A stretch of DNA of 43,987 bases from Paenibacillus sp. Root444D2 (GCF_001426375.1 NZ_LMEO01000018.1:75413-119399), one strand, 5' to 3'. Positions 32,450 to 40,719 are shown, counted from the first letter of the stretch. The notes: generated by a model from the sequence alone, not told the origin. Numbers and translations are program-made.

Positions 32450-33442
32450 ATGAATCGTAATGAGTGGTCATTAGCAAGAGAGGTTGCTGTTAAAGCTGCA
32501 ACGAAAGCAGGAGAACTGGCGAGAGAGCGTTTCGGAGGTAAGCTGACCATTCAGCATAAGGATGATCGCGGTGATTTGGTCACCGAAGTAGATGTGCAGG
32601 CGGATCGTTTGATTGTGGAAGACATCCTTGCGGTGTTTCCGAGTCATCGTATATATAGTGAAGAAGCGGGTGAAGGAGGGGCAGTCAGCGATTGGGTTTG
32701 GCATGTCGATCCGCTGGATGGAACGAATAATTTCGCCTTGGGCATACCGCTTTATGGCGTTTGCATCTCTTTGAGTTATCAGGGACAAATTGTCCTTGGG
32801 GTAATCCGTGATTCGGTTTTGGGGCTAAATTATGTTGCTGTTAAAGACGAAGGTGCTTGGCAGGAGGATGTTGAACTTGAGGCGAAGCCGAAAGGAATGT
32901 TGGTCAAGTCCACAATTTCATGGATTCAAGGCCATGGGGTTGGCAAGGACGATCATAGAGCGTTGGGACTAAGGCATCATCTAGAGCATTCGGTTAAAAG
33001 AGTGCTGCGCATGTGGGCGCCGTCATTGACCTGGGCGATGCTCGCTAGAGGCGACCTTCATGGTGTCGTGCTATACAACTCCGAAGGTGAGGACTTGTAC
33101 GCGGGTTTGCTGCTCGCGCAGGAGGCCGGCGTGAAGGTGACGGATTTCGCGGGTAATCCGGTAGCTATGCTTGCCGGTGCGGGTGCTGTGGTGGGTATAA
33201 GGATAAGTGCGAGTGCGGGTGCAGGTGCAAGTGCAGAAATAAGTACGGGGACAAATTCAGGTAGAAATGGAGATACAATTGCAGGTACAAATGCGCGTAC
33301 AAATGAAGGGACAAATGCAGGTGTGAGAACAAGCTTCGAAGAGGGGAGAGAGATGGCACAGGCGGTTTACCTGGTGGCTGCTGTGCCAGAATATCATGCG
33401 GAGCTGCTGGCATTCGTGCAGGAAGCCATCAACGCAGAATAA
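32450..33442 (+). CDS. Inositol-monophosphatase-family protein with a low-complexity insertion
   Basis: A 330-residue member of the FIG/IMPase superfamily of Mg-dependent sugar and nucleotide phosphatases. Metal ligands are E71-E72 (SEEAG) and D87, D90 (DPLDGTNNF), and D215 is the candidate for the third site. The usual family length is about 260-275 residues. The excess is a Gly/Ala/Ser/Thr/Asn-rich stretch (about 242-294), encoded by short imperfect DNA repeats, near the C-terminus, after which the family ending (VYLVAAVPEYHAELLAFV) resumes in frame. The substrate (inositol phosphate, PAP or fructose bisphosphate) cannot be told. Confidence 0.87.
   Translation: MNRNEWSLAREVAVKAATKAGELARERFGGKLTIQHKDDRGDLVTEVDVQADRLIVEDILAVFPSHRIYSEEAGEGGAVSDWVWHVDPLDGTNNFALGIPLYGVCISLSYQGQIVLGVIRDSVLGLNYVAVKDEGAWQEDVELEAKPKGMLVKSTISWIQGHGVGKDDHRALGLRHHLEHSVKRVLRMWAPSLTWAMLARGDLHGVVLYNSEGEDLYAGLLLAQEAGVKVTDFAGNPVAMLAGAGAVVGIRISASAGAGASAEISTGTNSGRNGDTIAGTNARTNEGTNAGVRTSFEEGREMAQAVYLVAAVPEYHAELLAFVQEAINAE
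33171..33345 (+). repeat. Low-complexity repeat tract inside the IMPase-family gene
   Basis: Short imperfect units such as GGTGCGAGTGCG and GGTACAAATGCG follow one another for about 175 bp. All stay in frame and encode Gly, Ala, Ser, Thr and Asn. It has the look of repeat expansion by slippage in a surface loop. Confidence 0.75.
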
Positions 33443-33507
33443 AGTGGGAACAATTTGTAGATGATAATGGCATACTTTGCATGTTGAGGAAGAAAGGATG
33501 CTGTGCG

Positions 33508-33924
33508 ATGAAGAGCTTTGTTCCTATATTTTTTGAATTTGAGAAGGAGCGGGATGCGCTCCTAGCGCTTGATACGCTGGACGAGCTCGGCTACAAGCCG
33601 GAATTACTGGGTGGAGAGATGTCTACGGTGCATATCCATCTTGATGCACAGGAGATAACCTCTGCGCTAGAAATTGCGCAATCACACGGCGGGCGCTTAG
33701 TGGATCGCCCGCAGGCTGAGTCAGAGCAAGCGATATACTCTATGGCGTACGATCTGGAGGGTTCCATCCGCATTCCGGCTCACACCGTGAATGAGGATTG
33801 GTCCGAGAGCTACGCTGAGGCGAACGCATCGCCCGTAACCGACGCAGTGCCGAGCGAGGAAGAGGCAGCCTTTGACCCGTCTGCTGACGACTACAACCAT
33901 TTCAGCGCCGGTATTCGGATGTGA
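33508..33924 (+). CDS. Hypothetical protein, 138 residues
   Basis: I do not recognise a named family. The first 75 residues look like a small alpha/beta fold (MKSFVPIFFEFEKERDALL, then a beta-rich stretch); the rest is acidic and probably disordered (SEEEAAFDPSADDYNHF). The frame is open from 33481, but GAAAGGA precedes the ATG at 33508 and nothing precedes the earlier start. It is the last gene before the 113-bp repeat array and could share a transcript with it. Confidence 0.65.
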   Translation: MKSFVPIFFEFEKERDALLALDTLDELGYKPELLGGEMSTVHIHLDAQEITSALEIAQSHGGRLVDRPQAESEQAIYSMAYDLEGSIRIPAHTVNEDWSESYAEANASPVTDAVPSEEEAAFDPSADDYNHFSAGIRM

Positions 33925-34072
33925 AATGGAGCGGGAGTCGGCGCTGAAGCTAAAGTGAGCGAATTCCGTGCGAATGAGCGAGCTTATGAGTCGAATGAAC
34001 GAGGTGCAGCCAGCGAGGGGCAACCGACGCATGGCGCAAGAAAACCGAGCTGGTCGCGCGAAAGCAGAGCCA

Positions 34073-34821
34073 TAGCGATGAAAAACATCGCTAATTCGCG
34101 CTCGTGGTCGAGGAACCCTGCCATAAGGATGATAAACATCCTTATGTTTGTTGAAACCCACGCGAGGCGCGAGAAAGCAGAGCCATAGCGATGAAAAACA
34201 TCGCTAACTCGCGCCCGCGGCCGAGGAACCCTGCCATAAGGATGATAAACATCCTTATGGTTGTTGAAACCACGCGAGGCGCGTGAAAGCAGGGCTTTAG
34301 CGATGAAAAACATCGCTAACTCGCGCCCGCGGCCGAGCAAGCCCTCCATAAGGATGAAAAACATCCTTATGGTGGTTGAAACCCACGCGAGGCGCGTGAA
34401 AGCAGAGCAATAGCGATGAAAAACATCGCTAACTCGCGCCCGCGGCTGAGCAAGCACTTCATAAGGATGAAAAACATCCTTATGAGGGGCGAAACCCACG
34501 CGATACGCAGGAAAGCATAGCCATAGCGATGAAAAACATCGCTAACTCGCGCTCACGGCCGAGCAAGCCCTTCATAAGGATGAAAAACATCCTTATGTTG
34601 GTTGAAACCCACGCGAGGCGCGGGAAAGCATAGCAATAGCGATGAAAAACATCGCTAACTCGCACCCGCGGCCGAGCAAGCCCCTCATAAGGATGAAAAA
34701 CATCCTTATGTTGGTTGAAACCCACGCGAGGCGCGGGAAAGCATAGCCATAGCGATAAAAAACATCGCTAACTCGCGCCGCGGCCGAGCAAGCCTGCTAT
34801 AAGGATGAAAATCATCCTTAT
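34073..34821. repeat. Inverted-repeat array C: seven 113-bp tandem units with two hairpins each
   Basis: Hairpin 1 (arms TAGCGATG/CATCGCTA, centre AAAAA) starts at 34073, 34186, 34298, 34411, 34524, 34637 and 34750. Hairpin 2 (arms CATAAGGATG/CATCCTTATG, centre AAAAA or ATAAA) is centred at 34134, 34247, 34359, 34472, 34585, 34698 and 34810. Steps alternate between 51 (last one 50) and 62 (one 61). Both hairpins share the core GATG-AAAAA-CATC. Stems are almost invariant while the spacers vary more. The spacers are GC-rich (CTCGCGCCCGCGGCCGAGCAAG and alike). Open frames on the minus strand and six mini-frames on the plus strand are by-products or, less likely, real. 33925-34072 looks like decayed flank. 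Confidence 0.95.
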
Positions 34822-34879
34822 GTTGGACCAGATTCACCTACCCTCACAATCCACGTGTCCATTATCCGTGGACGTCCCC

Positions 34880-34912
34880 AAGCACTAACCCGAACTGGGT
34901 TAGTGCTTTTTT
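34880..34912 (+). terminator. Strong intrinsic terminator after repeat array C
   Basis: A 12-bp perfect stem AAGCACTAACCC/GGGTTAGTGCTT with a 5-nt loop is followed by six T residues. The nearest upstream gene ends at 33924, so the terminator would end a transcript that runs through the whole repeat array. Confidence 0.9.
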
Positions 34913-34946
34913 GGTAGGGAATAGAAAATGGGGAATTAGGAAGCCA

Positions 34947-35130
34947 AGTTGTACAACGTACAACAATTTCCATGATTTCTTCTGGGTAAGCTAAGAATGT
35001 TGTATGTTGCACAACAATTTAGCCTTTTTATAGACAACAGAGCCACTTTTGGCTGGAACTGTTGTATTTTATGCAACATTCGCGTGGAAAACGTGGAATA
35101 GCTTGCCTATTGTTGTACAAGGGTACAACA
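34947..35130. repeat. Inverted-repeat array B: four more TGTTGTA/TACAACA palindromes
   Basis: Palindromes lie at 34947-34965, 34998-35016, 35060-35078 and 35111-35130. Arms match array A (one differing base in copies 1 to 3, none in copy 4); centres are 5 nt (6 nt in the last). Centre-to-centre steps are 51, 62 and 51.5 bp, the same order as array A. Sequence between them is not obviously similar to that in array A. No gene is recognised in 35131-35375. Confidence 0.88.
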
Positions 35131-35375
35131 TTTCACGGATAAGCAATCGAATGTTACACATTTTCGTCTTAGGCGTAACTTGTTGTGCATAAACTTTTGC
35201 AAACACTCTCGCTCAAGGACTGTAAGCCGAGTACTTCAGCTTATTTATTCACTTCTTTCACTGCTGCTTTCTAGGCATGAGCCTTTTTATTGTAGATACC
35301 ACAGAATGCGTAACCTTTACCATCATTACCGCGTCTGGTGAAATAAGGAAGTAAATTTGTGGAGGAGTGATTCGG

Positions 35376-36161
35376 ATGAGACGCATGGTGGAGATGGTTT
35401 TGGTGGCAGCAATAATAAGTGTGATGACTGGATGTATGGGTGATCAAACAAAAGGTGCCACGGGTACAAGCAATAGCAGCAGCCCCCAACCGACATCAAT
35501 GGTCCCTCCGACAGTAGCTCCTACTGCATCATCTACGCCAATCTCACCAACACCAACACTCACACCGACTTCAACCGCACAGGTACCAAGCACAACAACA
35601 ACTACTCCTAGTATCAAACCAAGTCCAACTTCGTACGCCAAAGAAGCCGACGCGAAAAAAGCAATCGAAAGCCGAGCCAAAGAAACGATACAAGCGCTGA
35701 AAGAGAAGGATCTGAAAAAGCTAGCTGAGCTAATCCATCCAAAAAAGGGTGTGCAATTCTCGCCGTACTCCTATATTCATGTGTCGAGTGATGTCCAGGT
35801 TCTAGGCAGCGGGCTTGCAACCCTTTGGGCAAATACCAGTACGACACATTGGGGCGATTACGACGGTTCAGGTGACCCCATTGATCTCACTTTTCCCAAC
35901 TATTGGAACAAGTTTGTATATAACGAAGATTTTGCAGCCGCACCGCAAATCAGTTATAACATTATTCTTGGCAAAGGGAATATGATTAATAATGTATTCA
36001 GTGTATATCCGACGACTTCAGCGATTACGGTTGAATATCATTATCCCGGTCTAGATCCACAGTTTCAGGGGATGGATTGGACCAGTCTGCGGCTTGTTTA
36101 TGAGAACTCAGGCACTCAGTGGTATCTAGTTGCAATTGTCCATGACCAGCATACGATGTAG
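35376..36161 (+). CDS. Putative lipoprotein with a Thr/Pro/Ser-rich spacer
   Basis: A 261-residue exported protein. A short signal sequence ends in a lipobox (VMTGC), so the Cys is probably lipid-modified and the protein held at the outer face of the membrane. A spacer rich in Thr, Pro and Ser (about 30-85) leads to a C-terminal domain of unknown fold (from about residue 90, KKAIESRAKETIQALKEKDL onward). A GTG at 35367 directly abuts GGAGGA; the ATG at 35376, 9 bp after it, is chosen. Function unknown. Confidence 0.78.
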   Translation: MRRMVEMVLVAAIISVMTGCMGDQTKGATGTSNSSSPQPTSMVPPTVAPTASSTPISPTPTLTPTSTAQVPSTTTTTPSIKPSPTSYAKEADAKKAIESRAKETIQALKEKDLKKLAELIHPKKGVQFSPYSYIHVSSDVQVLGSGLATLWANTSTTHWGDYDGSGDPIDLTFPNYWNKFVYNEDFAAAPQISYNIILGKGNMINNVFSVYPTTSAITVEYHYPGLDPQFQGMDWTSLRLVYENSGTQWYLVAIVHDQHTM

Positions 36162-36193
36162 CTCCGTTCCATTTCTAATTCCAAGAAACGTCT

Positions 36194-36241
36194 AAAAACC
36201 GTATTAAATCTCGATTATTCCGGGGGATAGTTCGGTTTTTT
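36194..36241 (+). terminator. Possible terminator after the lipoprotein gene
   Basis: AAAACCG and CGGTTTTTT can pair over a loop of about 28 nt. The stem is short, so the call is weak. Confidence 0.4.
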
Positions 36242-36263
36242 CGTTATTTTTGAAAATTTATTA

Positions 36264-36292
36264 TTGACAGCTTCCGTTTAATGTCATATTCT
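36264..36292 (+). promoter_or_regulatory. Sigma-A promoter of the symporter gene
   Basis: TTGACA (36264-36269) is separated by 17 bp from TATTCT (36287-36292). The predicted start of transcription, near 36299, lies after the upstream in-frame ATG at 36281, which supports the GTG at 36341 as the start. Confidence 0.7.
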
Positions 36293-36340
36293 TATCCCAT
36301 AAAACCGAGTAACATCGTAGGAATTAAGGAGATGATTCTA

Positions 36341-37696
36341 GTGAATAACAATTTAGTGACGGCATTTCAAACCAACTGGGTCAGCCTAGTCGTATCCATT
36401 ATCATTATCGGGGTCCTCTTCTTATTGGCGAAAAAGAGAGTAAGCTTTGGTAACCGTGTTTTCATTGGTTTAGGACTTGGTTTAGTAGCAGGGGTAGTTT
36501 TTAATCAACTGGGGCTTCAGTTTAAAAGTGTGAGTACGATCGGAACGATCTATGTAAATTTGATCAAAATGCTCGTAATGCCTTTAGTACTTATTCTAGT
36601 CATAAACAGTATTTCATCGTTATCCAGTCTAGGCCAGCTCCGCAAACTGGGTTTGAAAACGATCGGTTGGTTCTTGCTAACAACAGGCATCGCGGCACTG
36701 ATCGGTTTGGTTGTTGCCTTGGTGATTGATCCGGGTAACGGAATTGCACAGGCTGTACCGAAAGATTTTAAAGCAAGAGAAATTCCTACGTTTTCACAGG
36801 TTATTCTGGACTTAGTACCTTCTAATCCAATTAACGATATGGCAACTGGGAAAGTTGTACCGGTTCTGATCTTCGCGATTTTTGTTGCTGTAGCAATTGT
36901 ACATGTCGGCTCAAAAAAGCCAGAAAGTGTAGCAGCAGTTAAATCGTTTATTACATCAGCAACAGCTGTAGTCCACCAAGTAGTTAAGTATGTTATTCGT
37001 CTGACACCTTATGGGGTGTACGCGTTAATCGCAGCAATGGCTGCCAAATATGGTCTGGATACACTTGCTCCTCTGGCTAAAATTATCCTAACTTCTTATG
37101 TAGCTTTGATCATTCACTTCGTGTTGATCTTCGGTGGTTTGGTACTTTTCGTGGCAAAAGTAAACCCAATCAAATTCTTCAAAAAGGCTTATCCGACAAT
37201 TGCTGTCGCATTCACAACACGAAGCAGCTATGCAACGCTGCCTGTGAATTTGGAAGTAATTACGAAGCGCCTTCGTGTATCACCGCGTATTGCAAGCTTC
37301 GTGGCACCGCTTGGGGCAACGATGAACTTCAACGGCTGCGGTGGGGTTTGGCCGGCGGTTGTGGCGATATTCGTAGCGAAGGTTTACAATCTTCCGCTTG
37401 GCATTTCCGAATACATTATTCTTATCTTAGTTAGTGTGGTTTCCTCCATTGGTGTGGCCGGCGTTCCAGGTCCAGCCGCGATTTCGACAACAGTTGTACT
37501 TACAGCTTTAGGCTTGCCTTTGGAAGGTATGGGTCTTGTGCTTGGTGTTGAAGCACTGATCGACATGGGCCGTACAGCAGTTAATGCTACAGGAACAACA
37601 GTTACGGCATTGCTAGTAGCTGAGTCTGAGGGAGAATTCGATCGTGCAGCATTTGATCGTGACGAAGAAGACGACCTTGAATTGGCTACAGCTTAA
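36341..37696 (+). CDS. tcyP: Dicarboxylate/amino acid:cation symporter, probably L-cystine uptake (TcyP-like)
   Basis: A 451-residue membrane transporter of the DAACS family with about eight to ten membrane segments. The blocks AFTTRSSYATLPVN, GATMNFNGCGG and VAGVPGPAA resemble the TcyP/YdjN branch, which takes up cystine; glutamate-type members differ at these places. The C-terminus is acidic (EFDRAAFDRDEEDDLELATA). GTG at 36341 is 9 bp after AAGGAG, and the promoter lies too close to allow the ATG at 36281. It is monocistronic with its own terminator. Substrate assignment is from motif similarity only. Confidence 0.8.
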   Translation: MNNNLVTAFQTNWVSLVVSIIIIGVLFLLAKKRVSFGNRVFIGLGLGLVAGVVFNQLGLQFKSVSTIGTIYVNLIKMLVMPLVLILVINSISSLSSLGQLRKLGLKTIGWFLLTTGIAALIGLVVALVIDPGNGIAQAVPKDFKAREIPTFSQVILDLVPSNPINDMATGKVVPVLIFAIFVAVAIVHVGSKKPESVAAVKSFITSATAVVHQVVKYVIRLTPYGVYALIAAMAAKYGLDTLAPLAKIILTSYVALIIHFVLIFGGLVLFVAKVNPIKFFKKAYPTIAVAFTTRSSYATLPVNLEVITKRLRVSPRIASFVAPLGATMNFNGCGGVWPAVVAIFVAKVYNLPLGISEYIILILVSVVSSIGVAGVPGPAAISTTVVLTALGLPLEGMGLVLGVEALIDMGRTAVNATGTTVTALLVAESEGEFDRAAFDRDEEDDLELATA

Positions 37697-37710
37697 TCGA
37701 TGAACATAAA

Positions 37711-37752
37711 GGAAGAAGGACCTGCATCTTAGGATGCGGGTCCTTCTTTTTT
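37711..37752 (+). terminator. Intrinsic terminator after the symporter gene
   Basis: AAGAAGGACC.GCATC pairs with GATGC.GGTCCTTCTT, followed by a T-run. Confidence 0.9.
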
Positions 37753-37837
37753 AGTAGAAAAGAAAGTATAAGTTTTATTACACTTCGCGTCATCAGTCTT
37801 GACAAACGCGCTCGTCCCAGAAGGACGACGGAGTCGT

Positions 37838-39103
37838 TTATCCTTGCACCTGCTGAGCAGCATTCTTGCCAGCCATATAGCCAGTAGAAAATGCCGCGGT
37901 AATGTTATAACCGCCCGTATAGCCGTGAATATCGAGGATCTCACCGCAGAAATAAAGCCCATTCACGAGCTTAGACTGCATGGTGCTCGGATCGATTTCT
38001 TTAAGCTGAACGCCGCCGCCTGTGACGAAGGCTTCCTCTATAGAGAGTGTTCCTTTGACGATAACGGGGAAGGCTTTCATCAGTTTGCATAGCTCTAGCC
38101 ACTTTTGCTTTGGGATGTTGTCGTACGTAAGCTGATCATCTAAGCCAGACTTCTCAAGCATGATCGGGATTAGGCGATCGGATAAAAGTGGCTTAAGCAC
38201 GTTTTTGATTGCTTTTTTAGCTTCAGCTTTCGCGAGAGCCATGCTTTGGTTGTACACGTCGTCCGTGCTTTGATCAGGGAAGAGGTCAACGGTTAAGAGT
38301 ACTTCATTGCGCTCTGATTTGGCGAGCTCTTTCACGACGAATTGACTACAGCGCAGCGCAATCGGCCCTGACAAGCCAAAGTGAGTAAATAACATATCGC
38401 CGCGGTGGGAGATGATCGATTTCCCTTTGGCGTTCCACACGCTGAGTGTCACGTCCCGCAAAGAAAGTCCTTGCAGCTCACGGCTGCGTATAAAAGCTTC
38501 CTTCGAGGTTAACGGAACCTCGGTCGGGAACAGCTGCGTGATGGTATGCCCGCCAGCTTCGGCCCAAGCATAACCGTCTCCTGTCGAGCCGGTATGCGGC
38601 ACAGAGCATCCGCCGGATGCAATGATGACAGCTTTGCTGTTCATCGTTTCGCCGGAATGCAGACGAACGCCTTGGACGCTACCGTCCTTGTATAAGACCT
38701 GCTTGACCGGACTATTCGTCCGGATCTCGACACCCTGTCTGCGAACTTGGCCGATCAACGCGTCTACGACGGTTTTGGCCTTGTCGCTGATGGGAAACAT
38801 TCGACCGTTGTCTTCTTCCTTCAGGCGGATGCCGAGATTTTCAAAGAAATCAATGATGTCCTTGTTGCTGAAATGGGTTAAAGCACTATATAAGAAGCGC
38901 CCGTTGCCCGGAATATGCTTGATCAATTCATCCATGTCTTTGTTGTTCGTTACGTTGCATCTGCCGCCGCCGGATATCCCGAGCTTACGCCCCAGCTTGT
39001 CCCCTTTATCCACCAAAAGCACCTTCGCGCCATCCATACTCGCGGCAATGCTGGCCATGAGACCAGCGGAACCGCCGCCGATTACAATTACATCATATGT
39101 CAT
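37838..39103 (-). CDS. ytfP: HI0933/YtfP-family FAD-dependent oxidoreductase
   Basis: A 421-residue flavoprotein, close in length to B. subtilis YtfP (about 420). The dinucleotide-binding motif GGGSAG is at residues 9-14, the central [19 protein letters not shown] and the C-terminal [19 protein letters not shown] are family marks. The substrate of this family is not established. The frame extends to 39127, but AGGGG lies 9 bp before the ATG at 39103. A decayed copy of its 5' end and upstream region lies at 40450-40562. Confidence 0.88.
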   Translation of the reverse strand: MTYDVIVIGGGSAGLMASIAASMDGAKVLLVDKGDKLGRKLGISGGGRCNVTNNKDMDELIKHIPGNGRFLYSALTHFSNKDIIDFFENLGIRLKEEDNGRMFPISDKAKTVVDALIGQVRRQGVEIRTNSPVKQVLYKDGSVQGVRLHSGETMNSKAVIIASGGCSVPHTGSTGDGYAWAEAGGHTITQLFPTEVPLTSKEAFIRSRELQGLSLRDVTLSVWNAKGKSIISHRGDMLFTHFGLSGPIALRCSQFVVKELAKSERNEVLLTVDLFPDQSTDDVYNQSMALAKAEAKKAIKNVLKPLLSDRLIPIMLEKSGLDDQLTYDNIPKQKWLELCKLMKAFPVIVKGTLSIEEAFVTGGGVQLKEIDPSTMQSKLVNGLYFCGEILDIHGYTGGYNITAAFSTGYMAGKNAAQQVQG

Positions 39104-39158
39104 TCGAATAAAGCCCCTACATCGCATATTTTGACACCATCATAGCATGCAAGGCGTC

Positions 39159-40235
39159 TTAAAGAAAAATAACACCGACTAAGCCGCTTAATATGCCAAG
39201 CGCTACTACTGAAACGGTAACAAACAGAATGACTTTCTTAGGAAATGATTTCGAAATCATTAGCAAAGAAGGCAAACTGACGGAAGGCAGCGTAAGCAAT
39301 AATGCAGCTGCGGGACCTGTCCCAAGGCCAAAGGTCATTAAAGATTGGATAATCGGAATCTCTGCTGCGGTAGGGATTACGAACAGCATACCTGCAATAG
39401 CGAAACCAATAATAAGAAGAATACTATTTCCGGCAGTTTCCCCGACTGCAGGAAATAACCAGGCTCTGCTTGCTCCTAATAAAAGTACCGCGATGATGTA
39501 GGCTGGAACAATATGAAGAATCATCAACCAAATACTTTTCAACCATCTTTGTAAGAATGAGCCAGATTGTTCTTCTGTTATTTCCTCTGGTTTAACGGTT
39601 AGATTCTCTGGAAGTTTCGTTTTTCCAGCAAAAAGGTTGGCGTAATAGCTTACACCAAAGGTTAATATTAAACCAAATACTAGTCGGATTAAGGTGAACT
39701 TCCAAGACAAAACAAAGGTCATAAACACCAAGGTTGCCGGGTTAATGGTCGGGTTTCCAAGCCAAAAAGCTAGGCTTGCGCCTACGGATACATTCTTTTT
39801 GCGTAATCCTACTGCAAGAGGCGCTGCGCAGCATGTGCACATCATACCTGGTATGGAGGAAATTCCTCCGATTAAAGTACTTTTGAAAGAAGTTTTACCA
39901 AGCATCCTAAGAAGCCACGTAGACGGTAGAAGTACCTGTAACAATGAACCAAGGATAATGCCTAGTAGTGCTGCCTTCCAAACCGATTTGTAGTAAGTCA
40001 GCGCATAATCCCATGCAGCCTGCCAAGAAGGGGCGGGGGCTGTAGGGTTTTTACCAGAAATTATGGACGACCCTATAGAATGTTTAGTCGCAGCATCGAA
40101 TGCTTTATGATAGTAAGGCCACCATTTCACGTACGTTAAGCCAACAATAGCGATTATTACAAAAATGATAACATATAGTACAACCCTTTTATTGATTGGT
40201 TCTACATGAGGTGAGGAATTACTGGTATGTGTCAT
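39159..40235 (-). CDS. UPF0718/ArsP-like membrane permease
   Basis: A 358-residue integral membrane protein of the permease family PF03773 (DUF318), with about eight to ten membrane segments. The conserved PGMMCTCCAAPLAVGLRKK motif carries three cysteines, and SLAFWLGNPTINPATL is also typical. Some members export organoarsenicals (ArsP) or other metals, but no ars gene is adjacent, so the substrate is open. GGAGAA precedes the ATG and a TATAAT -10 lies 45-50 bp upstream. It lies upstream of ytfP on the same strand, with a 55-bp gap. Confidence 0.8.
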   Translation of the reverse strand: MTHTSNSSPHVEPINKRVVLYVIIFVIIAIVGLTYVKWWPYYHKAFDAATKHSIGSSIISGKNPTAPAPSWQAAWDYALTYYKSVWKAALLGIILGSLLQVLLPSTWLLRMLGKTSFKSTLIGGISSIPGMMCTCCAAPLAVGLRKKNVSVGASLAFWLGNPTINPATLVFMTFVLSWKFTLIRLVFGLILTFGVSYYANLFAGKTKLPENLTVKPEEITEEQSGSFLQRWLKSIWLMILHIVPAYIIAVLLLGASRAWLFPAVGETAGNSILLIIGFAIAGMLFVIPTAAEIPIIQSLMTFGLGTGPAAALLLTLPSVSLPSLLMISKSFPKKVILFVTVSVVALGILSGLVGVIFL

Positions 40236-40279
40236 TATATTCTCCAGACATTAGATTTTGACAAGTTAAATTGGTTATC

Positions 40280-40285
40280 ATTATA
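40280..40285 (-). promoter_or_regulatory. Probable -10 element of the permease gene
   Basis: TATAAT on the minus strand sits inside the inverted repeat GTTATAATGATAAC, which could be an operator. No good -35 was found at 17 bp. Confidence 0.35.
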
Positions 40286-40309
40286 ACATATCCAGAAAAT
40301 GAGAATGAC

Positions 40310-40449
40310 ACATATTTTTGCGTAAACTGAACCCTTGCTGGGACCGAAGCCAGTCTTATCGGCGAAACGACGGAAGAACATCCTAGACGTATCGGCGTAA
40401 TTTAAAGGAGCGAAACCCCTCGCCCCAGATATGCTTAGCTCCCCCTCCA
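40310..40449. other. Intergenic sequence without an assigned feature
   Basis: No credible gene. The words TTATCGGCG and GTATCGGCG recur 37-38 bp apart, and the GC content is higher than that of its flanks, as if another decayed repeat or gene remnant were present. I cannot identify it. Confidence 0.3.
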
Positions 40450-40562
40450 CGTTGTCCTCTTATCCACTAAAAGTGCCTCGAGCAATCCATACTTGCGATA
40501 ATGCTGGTCATGAGCACAGCGAAACCGCCGCCAATTGCGCCTACATCGCATATTTCTCACCA
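40450..40562 (-). pseudogene. Decayed duplicate of the 5' end of ytfP
   Basis: This stretch aligns with 38998-39140, the start of ytfP and its upstream sequence. Shared words include AACCGCCGCC, CATGAG, AATGCTGG and CTACATCGCATATTT. The copy has many substitutions and lacks about 25 bp that include the start codon. It is therefore a dead fragment of a duplication, 1.4 kb from the source. Confidence 0.75.
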
Positions 40563-40607
40563 TAAAACATGGGTTATAACAAGAAAAAAATAAAGATGCA
40601 CACAGGT

Positions 40608-40719
40608 TGTGGATAACATGTTGATAAAACATGCTTTTTTGTGAATAAATTGTAAGGGTTCTGTGGATAAAGTGCTATTAAATGTGGGTAAAAGGCTGAA
40701 TTGGAAAAATTCTGGATAA
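40608..40719 (-). other. Cluster of six DnaA boxes in one orientation
   Basis: Written on the plus strand, the boxes are TGTGGATAA (40608, perfect), TGTTGATAA (40619), TGTGAATAA (40640), TGTGGATAA (40662, perfect), TGTGGGTAA (40683) and TCTGGATAA (40711). The complement of the perfect ones is TTATCCACA. The four others differ by one base each. Steps are 11, 21, 22, 21 and 28 bp, so the first five are on one face of the helix. No dnaA, dnaN or replication gene is near, so it is not the chromosomal origin as usually organised. Confidence 0.8.

Noticed and set aside
33984..34725. Long minus-strand open frames across the 113-bp repeats
   Set aside because: They read the same hairpin repeat in changing frames, have no ribosome binding sites and no domain; the repeat structure explains them.
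40235..40450. 71-codon minus-strand frame before the permease gene
   Set aside because: It covers the permease promoter region, lacks a ribosome binding site and resembles the spurious frames seen over other repeats.
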